A DNA stretch of 64,000 bases from Bryopsis sp. KO-2023 (taxonomy: Eukaryota > Chlorophyta > Ulvophyceae > Bryopsidales > Bryopsidaceae): assembly GCA_030272585.1 (NCBI GenBank), contig BSYQ01000017.1:1-64000 (forward strand), given 5' to 3'. The notes beneath the pieces were generated by a model. That model was given only the letters and a program-made list of their open reading frames with translations, did no database searches and was not told the DNA's origin. Shown here in pieces: positions 61,829 through 64,000 of this stretch. Each line of letters begins with the position of its first letter. The stretch's first letter is position 1. The translations under genes and the position numbers were made by a program.

Positions 61829-62037
61829 GGATCTGTTCCAGATTCCATGGTTTGGCAGGGGTTTTTGTGGAGGGGTCAGTCTTGGTTTTTCCGTTTTTTA
61901 ACAGGCAGTTTTTTAACATGCAACCTGGATCTGTTCCAGATTCCATGGTTTGGCAGGGGTTTTTGTGGAGGGGTCAGTCTTGGTTTTTCCGTTTTTTAAC
62001 AGGCAGTTTTTCAACATGCAACCTGGATCTGTTCCAG
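61829..62037 (+). repeat. 98-bp tandem repeat 3' of the hAT gene
   Basis: The segment GGATCTGTTCCAG begins at 61,829, 61,927 and 62,025. The first two copies are nearly identical across 98 bp and the third is partial. It lies between two convergent genes and may be part of the 3' subterminal region of the element. Confidence 0.9.
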
Positions 62038-62354
62038 TTTTCCGTAGTCTCCCTCGGGGTGAACATCATCCACAAACGGTTTTACATTCCACTGAGTCCG
62101 GAAACCGTTCATCATCATCCACTGAGTCACTGATCCACTGAGTCCTGATCCTGATCCCAATACTGCTTCCTGAAAACTCGATATCCTCCACCAGAGCAGT
62201 GTACCATTTCGTTCTTTCATCCACATCCACTCAGTCATCACAAATCATCACATTCCTACCCAGCAAAGCTGATCCTGATCCTGCTCCTCTACAAAATCGA
62301 TTTCTCCCACCAGTGCACCATTCCATTGTCAAACTCTGGACAATCATCACATTC
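62038..62354. other. Short convergent intergenic stretch
   Basis: Repeated CCACTGAGTC and GATCCTGATCC words occur here. No gene is visible. It separates the 3' ends of the hAT gene and the 489-aa gene. Confidence 0.5.
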
Positions 62355-63976
62355 CTACCCTTCAAACCCACCCCCATGGTGCTGCTGATCCTGGTCCTGC
62401 TCCTGCTCCTCTACAACATCGATTTCTTCCACCAGTGCATCATTCCATTCTCTAACGCTGAACACTGTGCCCGAGTTCCCTGAATGACGCCTGAAACCGT
62501 CCAACCCCCCTCTTCCGGTTCTCCTGTAAACTTTAGTGTCTGATATGACAATGCCATGGATATATAATGCTTCCTTTATTCTGTGGAGAATCCACGAGTT
62601 TTCCAGGGCCACGTTTTGGAGGAACTGTACCAGGTGGACCATCGACCGGAAGCTGATGGGGAATTGGATTTTATAATCTCCGTTGAAGGTGTACCTGGTC
62701 CTGAGCTCCATGTCCTCCAACCGCAGCTGAACCCGCTCCTCATCCGATAACTGGATCTGGTCCTGTTGTACTGGGCACCTTCTGGGCACGGCTCTATCGC
62801 GCTGATCCGTTTGACAGGAGAAGCCATCAAAATCTCTCGGGAACGGGGTTTCTACTGGGTACCTCTGGGGCTGCCTCTGGGGCTCACTCTGGTCCTGCCT
62901 GTGTGCGTGCATCTGGGCCCGCATCTGTTCAAAGTTAGGTTGGGGACCCCTGCCACCACTTCTGAGAGGTTCGTTTCCGAATCCTGATCCAGGCCTTGAT
63001 CCTGACCCAAGTCCTGACCCTGATCCAAACCCTGATCCAAACCCCGATCCATATCCTGATTCTGGGTACTCTCCATCTTCATATTCCGTGCAGGATCCAC
63101 GCCCTGGTTGAGGTCGGAACTCCCCAATCAGCTCCACTTCGCTGTCATCGTCTCCCCAGTGTTCCACAGGCTCCACCTTGATGAATGAGCCAGGTCCTGA
63201 TGGGGCCGGTTCATACGATGCTGCTGGTGGTGCCATTCCTGACCCTGATCCAACCGGTGGTGCTGCTGCTGGCGCTGAGGATCCTGATCCAGATGGCATG
63301 GGTGGTGCTGCTGGTGGTGCTGCTGGTGGTGCTGCTGGTGCTGGTGCTGGTGGTAATGGAATCGAGAAGTCTGCAGCAATCTGATCCGAGATTACTATCA
63401 TATTCTGGACCTCAACTTCTAGCTGAGCCAGGTTCTGTTCCAGGCAATATCCTGTGAGCACTCCTGCTCCATACACAACAACTTGTTACCCTAACAGGAA
63501 AAAAACAATAAAACAACCGCAGCATCAGATATTCAACTGATTTAACTCACCTGTTTTAACCGATATCACCCGATGCGTATCCGAAGCCAGGTTCTGGTAA
63601 CCCTCTCTCACGATTCCGGGTGGGCCTTGCTCCAGGTACACCAGCAACCGGTCCACGAGTCTGGGCAGGTACGGGTCGTTGTTCATCGCAGCTTGCAGAT
63701 AACCGGATCCGAGAGTACTGCAAACCTTCAGGAACGGAACCTACACAACCAAGCAAACAAGAAATCTGTTTCCGGACAGACACCAACAGCAGCACCAACA
63801 GAAACCGCGACAACGATAGTTACCCGTTCCAATCCGAAAAACCGACGCAGGGACCGGACGCAGCCATAGATTCTCTGCCGCGCGTCGGCAGGTTCTTTTC
63901 CCACCGCGGGAGGAATCGCGCCACCGAGGCTGTTAAGCTCCCGGGCGTACCGAATAGCAGGGAACGCGTCGACCAT
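62355..63976 (-). CDS. Low-complexity protein of unknown function, 3 exons, 489 aa
   Basis: The exons are 63,824-63,976, 63,551-63,740 and 62,355-63,481. The joined frame is open with phases 0 and 1. The third exon's acceptor was chosen at AACAAG because the nearby TTAG acceptor gives an immediate stop. The N-terminal 110 residues look globular (RFFGLERVPFLKVC, LPRLVDRLLVYLEQGPPGIV). A Pro/Ala tract, a Gly/Ser tract made of GSGFGSG and GSGLGSG units, and an Arg/Gln segment follow. The C-terminal part is again globular (QFPISFRSMVHLVQFLQNVA). I do not recognise it. Its words (GATCCTGATCC on the plus strand) resemble those of the adjacent hAT gene, so it may be a second gene of the same element. 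It may extend upstream beyond the window. Confidence 0.65.
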
Positions 63977-64000
63977 TTCAGAAACCGAGAGAAAAAAAAC

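Noticed and set aside
62997-63062. GATCC-rich words as a CRISPR-like or simple regulatory array
   Set aside because: They encode the Gly/Ser repeats of the 489-aa protein and have no spacer structure.

Overview
This is eukaryotic nuclear DNA, most likely from a photosynthetic protist or alga. The genes have many GT-AG introns whose phases I could join into long open proteins. Two genes encode plastid-type proteins: a SOQ1-like HAD/thioredoxin/NHL protein and an aldo-keto reductase of the chloroplast At1g06690 type. Both start with Arg/Ser-rich leaders that look like simple transit peptides without a hydrophobic signal peptide, which hints at a primary plastid. The lineage is not resolved. Non-coding DNA is full of A/T, C and G homopolymer runs.

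Layout. 1-2.3 kb is a 101/102-bp satellite that enters from the left. 3.27-3.72 kb is a 445-bp hAT-type MITE with an 8-bp target duplication. 4.5-5.5 kb holds a three-exon gene for an unknown secreted protein. 7.3-8.9 kb and about 24.9-29.3 kb are inverted copies of one repeat family; the right copy has expanded a 259-bp hairpin-rich tandem unit about 12-fold. Between these arms lie a small secreted W/D/G-rich protein (9.9-10.7 kb), the aldo-keto reductase (11.9-14.8 kb, minus) and SOQ1 (15.2-23.6 kb, plus). The last two are divergent, with 357 bp between their starts. Right of the repeat come a Cys- and Gly/Ala-rich secreted protein (30.0-30.7 kb), exosome subunit RRP4 (31.9-33.3 kb, minus), a SEC1/MUNC18 vesicle-fusion protein (35.0-41.3 kb, minus, 11 exons), a secreted polyglycine protein (43.7-44.9 kb, minus) and a BET/GTE bromodomain protein (48.0-49.7 kb, minus).

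From 50 kb onward the DNA changes character. Condensin subunit 1 and Na+/H+ exchanger genes survive only as truncated pieces with stops and frameshifts. They are followed by GATC-dense arrays, foldback elements, a truncated DIRS-like tyrosine-recombinase ORF, an apparently intact hAT transposase (787 aa when spliced) and a convergent 489-aa gene of unknown function with Gly/Ser- and Pro/Ala-rich tracts.

The most unusual coding feature is a set of three small secreted proteins that share a prepro-leader exon ending in a phase-1 intron. The leader is joined to three unrelated low-complexity bodies: Trp/Asp/Gly, Cys plus Gly/Ala, and almost pure glycine.
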